From positions 6,838,353 through 6,902,352 of the forward strand of contig CP054936.1 of the NCBI GenBank assembly GCA_013364255.1: DNA of 64,000 nucleotides, written 5' to 3'. Below, one piece after another: positions 24,622 through 33,666 of the stretch (positions are counted from its first letter, which is position 1; the number at the start of each line of letters is the position of its first letter). Source of the stretch: Streptomyces seoulensis. GTDB lineage: Bacteria; Actinomycetota; Actinomycetes; Streptomycetales; Streptomycetaceae. A program made the position numbers and the translations under genes. The notes under the pieces were generated by a model, which did not search any database, had not been told where the DNA came from, and saw only the letters and a list, made by a program, of their open reading frames with translations.

Positions 24622-26811
24622 ATGAGTGCGGATGCCACGAATCCCGCGGCCCCGGGAGCGGTGGTGCCGGCGGCGCCCCGCAGAAGGGCCCGCCCGCGGC
24701 TCGATCTGCGCCGTCTGGGCCGGGCCGCGCTGCTCGGCCCCGCCGCCCGCGACCGCCTGCCCGACGCCATCGGCCACGTCGCCGAGGCCCACCGCGCCCA
24801 CTACCCCGACGCCGACCTCGAACCGCTGCGCCGCGCCTACGTCCTGGCCGAGTCCTCGCACCGCGGCCAGATGCGCAAGAGCGGCGAGCCGTACATCACG
24901 CACCCCTTGGCCGTGACCCTCATCCTCGCCGAACTCGGCGCGGAGACCACGACGTTGACCGCCTCCCTGCTCCACGACACCGTCGAGGACACGGACGTCA
25001 CCCTCGACCAGGTCGGCGACGAGTTCGGCGCGGAGGTCCGCTACCTCGTCGACGGCGTCACCAAGCTGGAGAAGGTCGACTACGGCGCCGCCGCCGAGCC
25101 CGAGACCTTCCGCAAGATGCTCGTCGCCACCGGCAACGACGTGCGGGTGATGTCGATCAAACTCGCCGACCGGCTGCACAACATGCGCACCCTCGGCGTC
25201 ATGCGCCCGGAGAAACAGGCCCGGATCGCCAAGGTGACCCGGGACGTGCTCATCCCGCTCGCCGAACGGCTCGGGGTGCAGGCCCTCAAGACCGAACTGG
25301 AGGACCTGGTCTTCGCGATCCTCCACCCCGAGGAGTACGCGCACACCCGCGAGCTGATCGCGGAGAACGCGAGCCGGACCGCCGACCCGCTCACCGAGGT
25401 CGCCGAGCAGGTGCGCGGGGTGCTGCGCGAGGCCGACATCGCCGCCGAAGTCCTCGTCAGGCCACGGCACTTCGTCTCCGTGCACCGGGTGTCGCGCAAA
25501 CGGGGCCGGCTGCGCGGCTCCGACTTCGGCCGGCTGCTGGTGCTGGTCAACGAGGACGCCGACTGCTACGCCGTCCTCGGCGAGCTGCACACCTGTATGA
25601 CACCGGTGGTCTCGGAGTTCAAGGACTTCATCGCGGTCCCCAAGTTCAACCTGTACCAGTCGCTGCACACCGCCGTCGCCCACCCCTCCGCCCGGACGGA
25701 CCCGTCCGGCGGGACCCCCGCGGACGGCCAGACCGTCGAAGTCCTCATCCGCACCCACCAGATGCACAAGGTCGCCGAGGCCGGCGTCGTCGCGCTCGGC
25801 AACCCCTACGCCCCGCCCGCGGAGGAGCAGACCGCCGGCGACGGCGAGCGCGTGGACCCCACCCGCCCCGGCTGGCTCTCCCGCCTGCTGGACTGGCAGG
25901 AGGCCGCGTCCGACCCCGACACCTTCTGGTCCACCCTGCGCCAGGACCTCGCCCAGGACCGCGAGATCACCGTCTTCGGGCCCGACGGCGGCACGCTCGG
26001 CCTGCCCGAGGGCGCCAGCTGCGTGGACGCCGCGTACGCCCGGTACGGGCAGGACGCGCACGCGTGCATCGGCGCCCGCGTCAACGGCCGCCTGGCCCGG
26101 CTGAGCACCGTCCTGAAGGACGGCGACACCGTCCAGCTGCTCCTGGACCAGGACCCCGCCTCCGGGCCCTCCCGGGAGTGGCTCGAACACGCCCGCACCC
26201 CGGCCGCGCGCATCGCCATCCAGCACTGGCTGGCGGCCCACCCGGCAGCGGCCGACGAGGAGCCCGAGCCGGAGCGCGACCTGCGCGAACCGGCCCCGGA
26301 GACCGCCGACGCGCCCGGCGGACCGGTGCCGGGCGGGCGCGGCGGCCGGCCCGGCGCGGCGGGAGCGGTGGTCGTCGACGGCCCCCACTCCGCCGTACGG
26401 CTCGCCGGCTGCTGCACGCCCGTACCGCACGACCGGGTCGCCGCGTTCGCCGTGCGCGGGGGAGTGGTGACCGTGCACCGCGTCGAGTGCGCCGGGGTCA
26501 CGCGGATGAAGAGCACCGGGCGCGCGGAGGTCGGCGTGCGCTGGGGGGACACCGCCGGATGCCGGGTGACGCTGCGCGCCGAATCGTTCGGCCGCCCCCA
26601 TCTGCTCGCCGACCTGACCGAGGCCATCGCCATGGCGGGGGGCGAGATCGTCTCGGCGACCGTCGCACCGCCGGCCCAGCAGCGCGTCCACCACACCTAC
26701 ACCCTCGAACTCCCCGACGCCTCCCGCCTGGCCGCCCTCATGCGGGCGATGCGCGGCGTCCCGGGCGTCTACGACGTCAGCCGCGCCCAGCCGCAGCCGC
26801 CGGAGGCGTGA
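24622..26811 (+). CDS. rshA: RelA/SpoT homologue RshA
   Basis: A second long RelA/SpoT homologue, 729 residues. ATG 24622 has CGGAGG just upstream; GTG 24616 overlaps that site. The N-terminal HD hydrolase appears intact: HRGQMRKSGEPYITHP, LLHDTVEDTD and KLADRLHNMRTLG. The synthetase region (about residues 280-400) keeps CYAVLGELH, FKDFIAVPK and YQSLHT. It differs at several positions from active synthetases: Arg after the catalytic Asp is lost (SDFGRLLVLV), NGYQSLH is NLYQSLH, EIQIRT is EVLIRT, and the AHW end motif is ALG. TGS, zinc-finger (AGCCTPVPHD) and ACT domains follow. Position and features match S. coelicolor rshA; hydrolase-biased activity is my inference. Confidence 0.93.
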   Translation: MSADATNPAAPGAVVPAAPRRRARPRLDLRRLGRAALLGPAARDRLPDAIGHVAEAHRAHYPDADLEPLRRAYVLAESSHRGQMRKSGEPYITHPLAVTLILAELGAETTTLTASLLHDTVEDTDVTLDQVGDEFGAEVRYLVDGVTKLEKVDYGAAAEPETFRKMLVATGNDVRVMSIKLADRLHNMRTLGVMRPEKQARIAKVTRDVLIPLAERLGVQALKTELEDLVFAILHPEEYAHTRELIAENASRTADPLTEVAEQVRGVLREADIAAEVLVRPRHFVSVHRVSRKRGRLRGSDFGRLLVLVNEDADCYAVLGELHTCMTPVVSEFKDFIAVPKFNLYQSLHTAVAHPSARTDPSGGTPADGQTVEVLIRTHQMHKVAEAGVVALGNPYAPPAEEQTAGDGERVDPTRPGWLSRLLDWQEAASDPDTFWSTLRQDLAQDREITVFGPDGGTLGLPEGASCVDAAYARYGQDAHACIGARVNGRLARLSTVLKDGDTVQLLLDQDPASGPSREWLEHARTPAARIAIQHWLAAHPAAADEEPEPERDLREPAPETADAPGGPVPGGRGGRPGAAGAVVVDGPHSAVRLAGCCTPVPHDRVAAFAVRGGVVTVHRVECAGVTRMKSTGRAEVGVRWGDTAGCRVTLRAESFGRPHLLADLTEAIAMAGGEIVSATVAPPAQQRVHHTYTLELPDASRLAALMRAMRGVPGVYDVSRAQPQPPEA

Positions 26812-26943
26812 ACCGGCACCGCAGGGGGCGTGCCGGAGCTAGGAACCGGCACCGCAGGGGGCGTGCCGGAGGCGTGTACCGGCACCGCAGGGGGCGTGCC
26901 GGAGGCGTGTACCGACACCGCAGGGGGCGTGCGGGAGCACGCG
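26812..26943 (+). repeat. 33-base tandem repeat, four copies, after rshA
   Basis: Units start at 26812, 26845, 26878 and 26911, immediately after the rshA stop. Each contains GGCACCGCAGGGGGCGTGCC (GACACC in the last), whose ends GGCAC/GTGCC can pair. The unit's last bases, CGGAGGCGTG, copy the final codons and stop region of rshA, which suggests the array grew from the gene end. The period is a multiple of three, so a spurious frame runs through it. Confidence 0.9.
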
Positions 26944-27041
26944 GAGCAACCGGCTGACCCCCCGCACCGGAACGACCCGATCGGGTGGCTCAGGCGCGCG
27001 CCGCCGCCGAACGTGGGCTACGCGCTGATAGCCGTGTGTGC

Positions 27042-28535
27042 ATGCCGCGCACCCCCCGTCACCGCGTCCCGCGTCGCCTGAAGGCGACCCTCCTCGCGTC
27101 CGCCGCCTCCGCCGCCTGCGTCTGCCTGCTGGCCGCGAGCGCCCCGCCCGCCCCGCTCGGCGTCGGCGACCGCCTCTTCCCCTACCTCGGCAACCCGGGG
27201 TACGACGTGTCGGCGTACGACCTCTCCTTCGCCTACTCCGGCGACAACGCCAAGCCGCTCCAGGCCGTCACCACCATCGACGCCCGCACCACCCGCACCC
27301 TGGAGAGCGTGAACCTGGACTTCACACACGGCACCGTCGAGTCCGTCGAGGTCGACGGCGCGCCCGCCGCCTTCGCCTTCGCCGGCGAGGACCTCGTGAT
27401 CACCCCGCGGACCCCGCTGCCCGAGCACCGCCGCACCCGCATCACCGTGCGCCACACCAGCAACCCGGTGCCCGAGAAGGGCCGGGACGGCGGCTGGGTG
27501 CAGACCGCGGACGGACTGGCCATGGCCAACCAGGCCGACGTCGCCCACCTGGTGTTCCCCTGCAACGACCACCCCTCCGACAAGGCGATGTTCACCATCC
27601 ACGTGACCGCGCCCGAGGGCTACACCGCCGTCGCCAACGGCCTGCCCGCGCGGACCGCCCGCACCCGCGAGGCCACCACCTGGACGTACCGCACCCAGCA
27701 CCCCATGGCCACCGAACTGACCCAGGTCTCCATCGGCCGCTCCACCGTGCTGCACCGCCCCGGCCCGCACGGCCTGCCCGTACGCGACGTCGTCCCCGCC
27801 AAGGACCGCGCCGCCCTCGAACCCTGGCTCGCCAAGACCCCGGACCAGATCGCCTGGCTGGAGGACAAGATCGGCCGCTACCCGTTCGAGACGTACGGCG
27901 TGCTCATGGCGTCGGCGAAGACCGGCTTCGAACTGGAGACGCAGACCCTCTCCCTGTTCGAGAAGGACCTGTTCACCGACGCCGACTACCCGAAGTGGTA
28001 CGTCGAGTCGGTCATGGTGCACGAGCTGTCCCACCAGTGGTTCGGCGACAGCGTCAGCCCCCGCACCTGGTCCGACGTGTGGCTCAACGAGGGCCACGCC
28101 ACCTGGTACGAGGCCCTGTACGCCGAGGAGAAGGCGAACCGGCCCATGGAGGCCCGGATGAAGGCCGCCTACGGCGCCTCCGACGGCTGGCGCGCGGCCG
28201 GCGGACCGCCCGCCCGGCCCAAGGCCCCGAAGGCCGGCGAGAAGATCAGCATCTTCCGCCCGAACATCTACGACGGCGCGGCCCTCGCCCTGTACGCGCT
28301 GCGCCAGGAGATCGGCAAGCCGGCCTTCGAGCGCCTGGAGCGCGCCTGGGTGGCCGACCACCGGGACGGCACCGCGACCACCGCCGACTTCGAGAGCCTC
28401 GCCACCCGGATCGCCGGACGCGACCTGAGCGCCTTCTTCCAGGCGTGGCTGTACGGCGAGAAGACCCCGCCCATGCCCGGCCACCCGGACTGGAAGCAGG
28501 CGCCGCCCCAGAAGTCGGTGAAGTCGAAGAAGTGA
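27042..28535 (+). CDS. secreted M1 family zinc metallopeptidase
   Basis: A 497-residue gluzincin aminopeptidase-like protein. ATG 27042 (MPRTPRHRVPRR) is chosen because a basic n-region and a hydrophobic segment (LLASAASAACVCLLAASAPPA) follow at once, a secretion signal. The M1 N-terminal beta domain precedes the zinc site HELSHQWFGDSV, with the third ligand in NEGHATWYEAL about 18 residues later. The GxMEN exopeptidase motif is replaced (KTGFELETQTLSLF), as in related secreted M1 proteins. The C-terminal tail is Lys-rich. Short repeats lie on both sides of the gene. Confidence 0.9.
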   Translation: MPRTPRHRVPRRLKATLLASAASAACVCLLAASAPPAPLGVGDRLFPYLGNPGYDVSAYDLSFAYSGDNAKPLQAVTTIDARTTRTLESVNLDFTHGTVESVEVDGAPAAFAFAGEDLVITPRTPLPEHRRTRITVRHTSNPVPEKGRDGGWVQTADGLAMANQADVAHLVFPCNDHPSDKAMFTIHVTAPEGYTAVANGLPARTARTREATTWTYRTQHPMATELTQVSIGRSTVLHRPGPHGLPVRDVVPAKDRAALEPWLAKTPDQIAWLEDKIGRYPFETYGVLMASAKTGFELETQTLSLFEKDLFTDADYPKWYVESVMVHELSHQWFGDSVSPRTWSDVWLNEGHATWYEALYAEEKANRPMEARMKAAYGASDGWRAAGGPPARPKAPKAGEKISIFRPNIYDGAALALYALRQEIGKPAFERLERAWVADHRDGTATTADFESLATRIAGRDLSAFFQAWLYGEKTPPMPGHPDWKQAPPQKSVKSKK

Positions 28536-28550
28536 CGGGGCGGGCGGACC

Positions 28551-28592
28551 GGTGACAGGGAACGGGTGACGGGGAAGAGGTGACAGGGCGGG
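28551..28592 (+). repeat. 14-base tandem repeat, three copies, after the M1 peptidase
   Basis: Units GGTGACRGGGAA(C/A)(G/A) begin at 28551, 28565 and 28579, the last diverged at its end. A further related copy overlaps the gene end near 28531. They lie within 60 bases of the stop codon. Confidence 0.7.
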
Positions 28593-28667
28593 CGAGCGGG
28601 GGAATAACACCGTGACGAGACGGGCCGTGCCGTGCGACCATCTTCCGGTCGGCGCGGCCCGGCGCCG

Positions 28668-28693
28668 GGAATCTCCCGGACCGCCCGGACGTT
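28668..28693 (+). promoter_or_regulatory. SigR-type promoter for hflX
   Basis: GGAAT at 28668-28672, exactly 18 bases, then GTT at 28691-28693 is a perfect match to the Streptomyces SigR consensus (GGAAT-N18/19-GTT), the thiol-oxidative-stress sigma factor. Transcription would start near 28700, about 85 bases before the hflX ATG. Confidence 0.65.
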
Positions 28694-28784
28694 GTCGACA
28701 GTGACGGAGTGGCTGCCGCACCGGATCGGACTCGGCCGCGGCTCCCGCACCGCACCACGGTTTCCCCAACGACGTAAGGACCCA

Positions 28785-30278
28785 ATGACCTCCTCTTCTT
28801 CCTCTTCCCAGGCCACCAAGCGCTTCGCGCACAACGATCCCGAAGGTCTCCGGGCCGATGCCCTGATGGAAGAGGACGTCGCCTGGAGCCACGAGATCGA
28901 CACGGAGCGGGACGGCGAGCAGTTCGACCGCTCCGAGCGAGCGGCCCTGCGCCGCGTCGCGGGCCTCTCCACCGAACTCGAGGACGTCACCGAGGTCGAG
29001 TACCGCCAGCTGCGGCTGGAGCGGGTCGTGCTCGTGGGCGTCTGGACCTCGGGGACCGTGCGGGACGCGGAGAACTCGCTCGCCGAGCTGGCCGCCCTCG
29101 CGGAGACCGCGGGCGCGCTGGTGCTCGACGGCGTCATCCAGCGCCGCGACAAGCCCGACGCGGCCACCTACATCGGCTCCGGCAAGGCCAACGAGCTGCG
29201 GGACATCGTCCTGGAGACGGGCGCGGACACCGTCATCTGCGACGGTGAGCTGAGCCCGGGCCAGCTGATCCACCTCGAAGACGTCGTCAAGGTCAAGGTC
29301 ATCGACCGTACGGCCCTGATCCTCGACATCTTCGCCCAGCACGCCAAGTCCCGCGAGGGCAAGGCGCAGGTCGCGCTCGCCCAGATGCAGTACATGCTGC
29401 CGAGGCTGCGCGGCTGGGGCCAGTCGCTGTCCCGGCAGATGGGCGGCGGCAAGGGCGGCGGCCTCGCCACCCGCGGTCCCGGTGAGACCAAGATCGAGAC
29501 GGACCGGCGGCGCATCCGCGAGAAGATGGCCAAGATGCGCCGGGAGATCGCGGACATGAAGACCGGCCGCGAGATCAAGCGCCAGGAGCGGCGCCGCAAC
29601 AAGGTGCCCTCCGTCGCCATCGCCGGCTACACCAACGCCGGCAAGTCCTCCCTGCTCAACCGGCTCACCGGCGCGGGCGTCCTGGTCGAGAACGCGCTGT
29701 TCGCGACCCTGGACCCGACCGTGCGCCGGGCCGAGACCCCGAGCGGGCGGCTCTACACGCTGGCCGACACCGTCGGTTTCGTCCGGCACCTGCCGCACCA
29801 CCTGGTCGAGGCGTTCCGCTCCACCATGGAGGAGGTCGGCGACTCCGACCTCATCCTGCACGTGGTGGACGGCTCGCACCCGGACCCGGAGGAGCAGCTG
29901 GCCGCCGTGCGCGAGGTGATCAGGGACGTCGGCGCCACCGACGTGCCCGAGATCGTCGTCGTCAACAAGGCGGACGCGGCCGACCCGCTGGTGCTCCAGC
30001 GGCTGCTGCGGGTGGAGAAGCACTCCATCGCGGTGTCGGCTCGCACCGGCCGGGGCATCGCCGAACTGCTCGCCCTGATCGACGACGAGCTGCCCCGCCC
30101 GTCCGTCGAGGTCGAGGCACTGGTGCCGTACACGCACGGCAAGCTGGTCGCCCGCGCCCACACCGAGGGCGAGGTGATCTCCGAGGAGCACACCGCGGAG
30201 GGCACCCTGCTCAAGGCCCGGGTGCACGAGGAGCTGGCCGCGGACCTGGCGCCGTACACGCCGGCGTCCGCGCTGTAG
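28785..30278 (+). CDS. hflX: ribosome-associated GTPase HflX
   Basis: A 497-residue GTPase that binds the 50S subunit and splits or rescues ribosomes under stress. The start at ATG 28785 (MTSSSSSSQ) has GTAAGGA upstream. The N-terminal HflX domain includes AATYIGSGKANEL and a Gly-rich linker (QMGGGKGGGLATRGPGETK). The GTPase domain has G1 GYTNAGKSSLL, G3 DTVGFVRHLPHHLVEAFRST and G4 NKAD. Sequence and length are typical. A SigR-type promoter upstream and a strong terminator downstream make it a single-gene unit. Confidence 0.95.
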   Translation: MTSSSSSSQATKRFAHNDPEGLRADALMEEDVAWSHEIDTERDGEQFDRSERAALRRVAGLSTELEDVTEVEYRQLRLERVVLVGVWTSGTVRDAENSLAELAALAETAGALVLDGVIQRRDKPDAATYIGSGKANELRDIVLETGADTVICDGELSPGQLIHLEDVVKVKVIDRTALILDIFAQHAKSREGKAQVALAQMQYMLPRLRGWGQSLSRQMGGGKGGGLATRGPGETKIETDRRRIREKMAKMRREIADMKTGREIKRQERRRNKVPSVAIAGYTNAGKSSLLNRLTGAGVLVENALFATLDPTVRRAETPSGRLYTLADTVGFVRHLPHHLVEAFRSTMEEVGDSDLILHVVDGSHPDPEEQLAAVREVIRDVGATDVPEIVVVNKADAADPLVLQRLLRVEKHSIAVSARTGRGIAELLALIDDELPRPSVEVEALVPYTHGKLVARAHTEGEVISEEHTAEGTLLKARVHEELAADLAPYTPASAL

Positions 30279-30299
30279 GCCCATCCGGTCACACGCGTA

Positions 30300-30335
30300 G
30301 AGGGTCCGCCTCCCGATATCAGGGAGCGGACCCTC
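30300..30335. terminator. strong bidirectional terminator after hflX
   Basis: Arms GAGGGTCCGC (30300-30309) and GCGGACCCTC (30326-30335) pair perfectly. The stem continues past a bulge with TCCC/GGGA around a GATATC-containing loop. It serves hflX and possibly the convergent protease gene. Confidence 0.85.
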
Positions 30336-30432
30336 CACGTGTGTCCGGGAGCGACGCGCCGGCGGCGGCCGGGCGCGCGTTCCGGCGCCCGGCCGCCGCT
30401 GACGCGGTCACCGCCCGCTCATCGAGCGGCGC

Positions 30433-31671
30433 TCACCGCCCGGCGAACTTCTTGCTGACCGTGTCGTACACGCTCTTGGCCACCGGACCCAGGCGCGGCC
30501 CGGCGAGCCAGCCCGCCGACACCGGGCCGATCGAGGTGTTGGAGACCAGCGCCGGCTTGCCGTCCGCACCCGTCTCGACCCAGCCGCCACCGGAGGAACC
30601 GCCGGTCATGGTGCAGCCGATGCGATACATCGTCGGGTCGGAGGCGGTCACCGACAGCCGCCCGGGCCGGTCCTGGCACCGGTACAGCCGCTGCCCGTCG
30701 TACGGCGGCGCCGCGGGGTAGCCGGTGGCGGTGATGCTCTGCACCTTCGGCACGGCCGGAGCGTCGAAGTTCACCGGCAGCGCCGCGCCGACCGTCTCCT
30801 GGAGCGACTTGCCGTTCCCGCCCTTCTCCGGCGTCACATGGATCACGGCGAAGTCGTACGGCGCGCCCTGCCCGCCGGTCGCACCGCCGTTCGCGATCCA
30901 CTGGTCGGAGGTCTGCGCCCCGTCGCCCCACCACACGCCGTACGGGGCGACCTCGTCCCGGCTCGCGCCCTGAAGTTGAGCGGCGCTGCGGCCCGCGTCG
31001 TTGTACGACGGCACGAAGGCGATGTTGCGGTACCAGCCGCCCTTCTTGCCGGCGTGCACGCAGTGGCCGGCCGTCCACACCAGGTTGGACTTGCCCGGGT
31101 GGGCGGGGTCCTCGACGACCGTCGCCGAGCAGACCATCGTGCCCTCGGGGGAGTCGAAGAACACCTTGCCCGCGGTGGCCGCGTTGGCGTGGTATGCGGG
31201 CGACACCGCCTGTGCCTTGACCGGGGCCGGCGTCGGGTCGGTGACGCCCTGGTCACCGGAGATGTCGTTGGTGTCGACGCGCTTGTCCGGGTCGTTGGCC
31301 CGGCGCATCCGGTCCGGGTCCCACAGGCCCTGGATGATCGGGTTGACGAAGTCGTTGGCCTCGCGCAGCCAGTCGTCCTTGTCCCAGTTCTTCCAGGCGC
31401 CGTTCTTCCACTTGTCGATGTCGATCCCGTGGTCCTTGAGCTTCTTGCGGAGGTCCTCCGGGATCTTGATCCTGCCGTCGCCGGTGGCGCCCGCCCCCGC
31501 GGCGGTCGCGGAGGCGGAGGACTTCGCGTCCGCGTCGTCGTCACCCGAGTTGCACCCGGTGGCGGCGAGGGCCATGACCGGAACCAGCGCGACGGCGGCC
31601 AGCACCGGGGAGGCCGCGCGCCGGGCGCTCCCTCTCCGACGGCCGGTGACGGACGGGCGAATGGGTCGCAT
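30433..31671 (-). CDS. secreted trypsin-like serine protease, lipoprotein
   Basis: A 412-residue exported protein from ATG 31671 with GGGGGAG upstream. The signal peptide ends in the lipobox LAATGC (Cys about residue 40), followed by an Asp/Ser/Ala-rich linker. A helical pro-region of about 90 residues is rich in Trp and Lys (KWKNGAWKNWDKDDW). The chymotrypsin-fold catalytic residues are visible: His in VWTAGHCVHAG, Asp in APYDFAVIHV and Ser in TMTGGSSGGGW. This GGSSGGG form is typical of glutamyl-endopeptidase-like bacterial S1 enzymes. Substrates are unknown. Confidence 0.88.
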   Translation of the reverse strand: MRPIRPSVTGRRRGSARRAASPVLAAVALVPVMALAATGCNSGDDDADAKSSASATAAGAGATGDGRIKIPEDLRKKLKDHGIDIDKWKNGAWKNWDKDDWLREANDFVNPIIQGLWDPDRMRRANDPDKRVDTNDISGDQGVTDPTPAPVKAQAVSPAYHANAATAGKVFFDSPEGTMVCSATVVEDPAHPGKSNLVWTAGHCVHAGKKGGWYRNIAFVPSYNDAGRSAAQLQGASRDEVAPYGVWWGDGAQTSDQWIANGGATGGQGAPYDFAVIHVTPEKGGNGKSLQETVGAALPVNFDAPAVPKVQSITATGYPAAPPYDGQRLYRCQDRPGRLSVTASDPTMYRIGCTMTGGSSGGGWVETGADGKPALVSNTSIGPVSAGWLAGPRLGPVAKSVYDTVSKKFAGR

Positions 31672-32148
31672 GCTCTGACTCCCCCTGGGATGAACGGACT
31701 TGCTGCTGCCGCCGCGCCCACGCGCCCAACTCCGTTCGGATGCGGGCGTGTCGCGGCGTGCCGGAACGCCACCACACACTATGCGGTCGCCGTGGGGCGG
31801 TGCCGACGGAACGGCAACGGTTCGGCTACAAGCGTCTGACCTGGTCAATCATCCGCAGATTCGCCGATTTGACGCCCTTTCGCGCGAGGCCGGCCGCGAG
31901 CCGCCGGCGGCCCGGACGCCGGGTGCGGGCGGGAGTCGGGAGCCGCGGCGGGGCGGCCACTGCTGCGTCAGGGCGTGGATCTCCCCGCAACCCGTAACCG
32001 AGCGGACGGTCCGCGGTTGTAGCGGCGGGGGCCCGCTGTCCGCGTTCGGGCCCCCGCCGCCGGCCCGCGTGCCGCGCGGGCAGTGGCAGCCGGGCCCCTC
32101 GGGACAGGGGGCGGCCGAGACCTTGGGACAGCGGGAGGACGGCGAGCC
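31672..32148. promoter_or_regulatory. 477-base divergent region before the siderophore cluster
   Basis: No gene is credible here. The protease side (about 31820-31880) is relatively AT-rich and probably carries its promoter. The siderophore side has a perfect palindrome GCGGAC-G-GTCCGC at 32002-32014 and, eight bases later, a very strong hairpin at 32022-32060. I searched by eye for the 19-base iron box (TTAGGTTAGGCTAACCTAA and variants) on both strands and did not find one. Confidence 0.5.
32022..32060 (+). terminator. 13-base-pair hairpin in the siderophore operon leader
   Basis: GCGGCGGGGGCCC at 32022-32034 and its exact complement at 32048-32060 enclose a 13-base loop, 88 bases before the aminotransferase start. 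It could terminate incoming transcription or act as an attenuator in the 5' leader. Confidence 0.6.
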
Positions 32149-33666
32149 GTGACCGTGACGGAGTCTGCGCCCGGAGGACACGCCTCCGCGGACGAGCGCG
32201 CCTTGCACGAGGGGATCCTGCGGCGCCAGTCGGCGCGCGAGTCGGCGGCGCGCACCTACGCGCGCACCCTGCCCATCGTGCCGGTGCGCGCTCGCGGGCT
32301 CACCATCGAGGGCGCCGACGGCCGCCGCTACCTGGACTGCCTCTCCGGCGCGGGCACCCTCGCCCTTGGACACAACCACCCCGTGGTGCTCGCCGCCGTC
32401 CGCAAGGTGCTCGACTCGGGCGCGCCGCTGCACGCCCTCGACCTGGCCACCCCCGTCAAGGACGCCTTCGTCAGCGAACTCTTCGCCACGCTGCCGCCCG
32501 GACTCGCGGACCGCGCGCGCGTGCAGTTCTGCGGCCCGGCCGGCACGGACGCGGTGGAGGCCGCCTTCAAACTGGTCCGGGCCGCCACCGGCCGCGGCCC
32601 GATCATGGCCTTCGCCGGCGCGTACCACGGGATGACCGCCGAGGCGTCCGCCGCCTCCGGACACGCCACGGACGTACGGGTCGCCCGGCTGCCGTACCCG
32701 CAGGACTACCGGTGCCCGTTCGGCGTCGGCGGTCGCCGGGGCGCCGAACTCGCCGCGCGCTGGACCGAGTCCGTGCTGGACGACCCCAAGTCCGGGGTGC
32801 CGCTGCCGGCCGGGATGATCCTCGAACCGGTGCAGGGCGAGGGCGGGGTCCTCCCGGCGCCGGACGAGTGGCTGCGGCGCATGCGGCGGATCACCGCGGA
32901 GCGGTCCGTTCCGCTGATCGCCGACGAGATCCAGACCGGCGTCGGCCGCACCGGCGCGTTCTGGGCGGTGGAGCACAGCGGGGTGACACCGGATGTGATG
33001 GTGCTGTCGAAGGCCATCGGCGGCAGCCTCCCGCTGGCCGTCGTCGTCTACCGGGACGACCTCGACGTCTGGGAGCCGGGCGCGCACGCGGGGACGTTCC
33101 GCGGCAACCAGCTCGCCATGGCCGCGGGCACCGCCACCCTCGCCCACGTCCGCGAGAACCGCCTCGCCGAACGCGCCGCCGAGCTGGGCGCCCGCATGCT
33201 CGACCGACTCCGCCCGCTGGCCGGGGAGCACCCCTGCGTCGGCGAGGTGCGGGGGAGGGGGCTGATGCTGGGCGTGGAACTGGTCGACCCGGAGGCCGAG
33301 CCGCGCCGCGAGGACCGCGGCGCCGACGGCCAGGGCGTCGCCCTGCTGGAGGACCACTCCCCGCAGCCCCGGCCCGCCGCGCCCGAACTCGCCGCCGCGG
33401 TCCAGCGGGAGTGCCTGCGGCGCGGTCTGATCGTCGAACTCGGCGGCCGCCACGCGAGCGTCGTACGGCTGCTTCCGCCGCTGACGATCACCGACGAGCA
33501 GGCGACGGCCGTACTGGAACGGCTGGCCGACGCGGTCGACGCGGCGGCGCGGGAGCACGCCGGCCGGGAGCGCACCGGCCAGGGCGGCGGCCGGACGCCC
33601 GTGACCCGCCGTCCGCGCCGAGACGTCGCCGGGGCCGCGGAGGGGGCGGGGGCGGAGGCGGACTAG
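32149..33666 (+). CDS. diaminobutyrate--2-oxoglutarate aminotransferase-type PLP enzyme (siderophore cluster)
   Basis: A class III PLP aminotransferase, 505 residues from GTG 32149, with GGGAGGA about ten bases upstream. PLP-site motifs are visible: QFCGPAGTDAVEAAFKL, AYHGMTAEA, IADEIQTGVGRTG with the cofactor Asp, and the Schiff-base Lys in VLSKAIGGSLPL. It most resembles EctB/RhbA-type enzymes that make 2,4-diaminobutyrate from aspartate semialdehyde. The last 40 residues are a basic low-complexity tail. Followed by an NIS synthetase and an acyltransferase gene, it probably provides or processes the diamine for a hydroxamate- or carboxylate-type siderophore. Confidence 0.85.
   Translation: MTVTESAPGGHASADERALHEGILRRQSARESAARTYARTLPIVPVRARGLTIEGADGRRYLDCLSGAGTLALGHNHPVVLAAVRKVLDSGAPLHALDLATPVKDAFVSELFATLPPGLADRARVQFCGPAGTDAVEAAFKLVRAATGRGPIMAFAGAYHGMTAEASAASGHATDVRVARLPYPQDYRCPFGVGGRRGAELAARWTESVLDDPKSGVPLPAGMILEPVQGEGGVLPAPDEWLRRMRRITAERSVPLIADEIQTGVGRTGAFWAVEHSGVTPDVMVLSKAIGGSLPLAVVVYRDDLDVWEPGAHAGTFRGNQLAMAAGTATLAHVRENRLAERAAELGARMLDRLRPLAGEHPCVGEVRGRGLMLGVELVDPEAEPRREDRGADGQGVALLEDHSPQPRPAAPELAAAVQRECLRRGLIVELGGRHASVVRLLPPLTITDEQATAVLERLADAVDAAAREHAGRERTGQGGGRTPVTRRPRRDVAGAAEGAGAEAD

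Noticed and set aside
23362..26694. Very long minus-strand open frame (over 1000 codons) across dapF and rshA
   Set aside because: It mirrors the high third-position GC of the plus-strand genes; those genes have full family motifs, and the antisense product is low-complexity Arg/Val/Gly/His-rich with no domain.
26830..27081. Plus-strand frame encoding GTAGGVPEACT-type repeats after rshA
   Set aside because: It simply translates the 33-base tandem array and runs out of frame into the M1 peptidase gene; no ribosome binding site.
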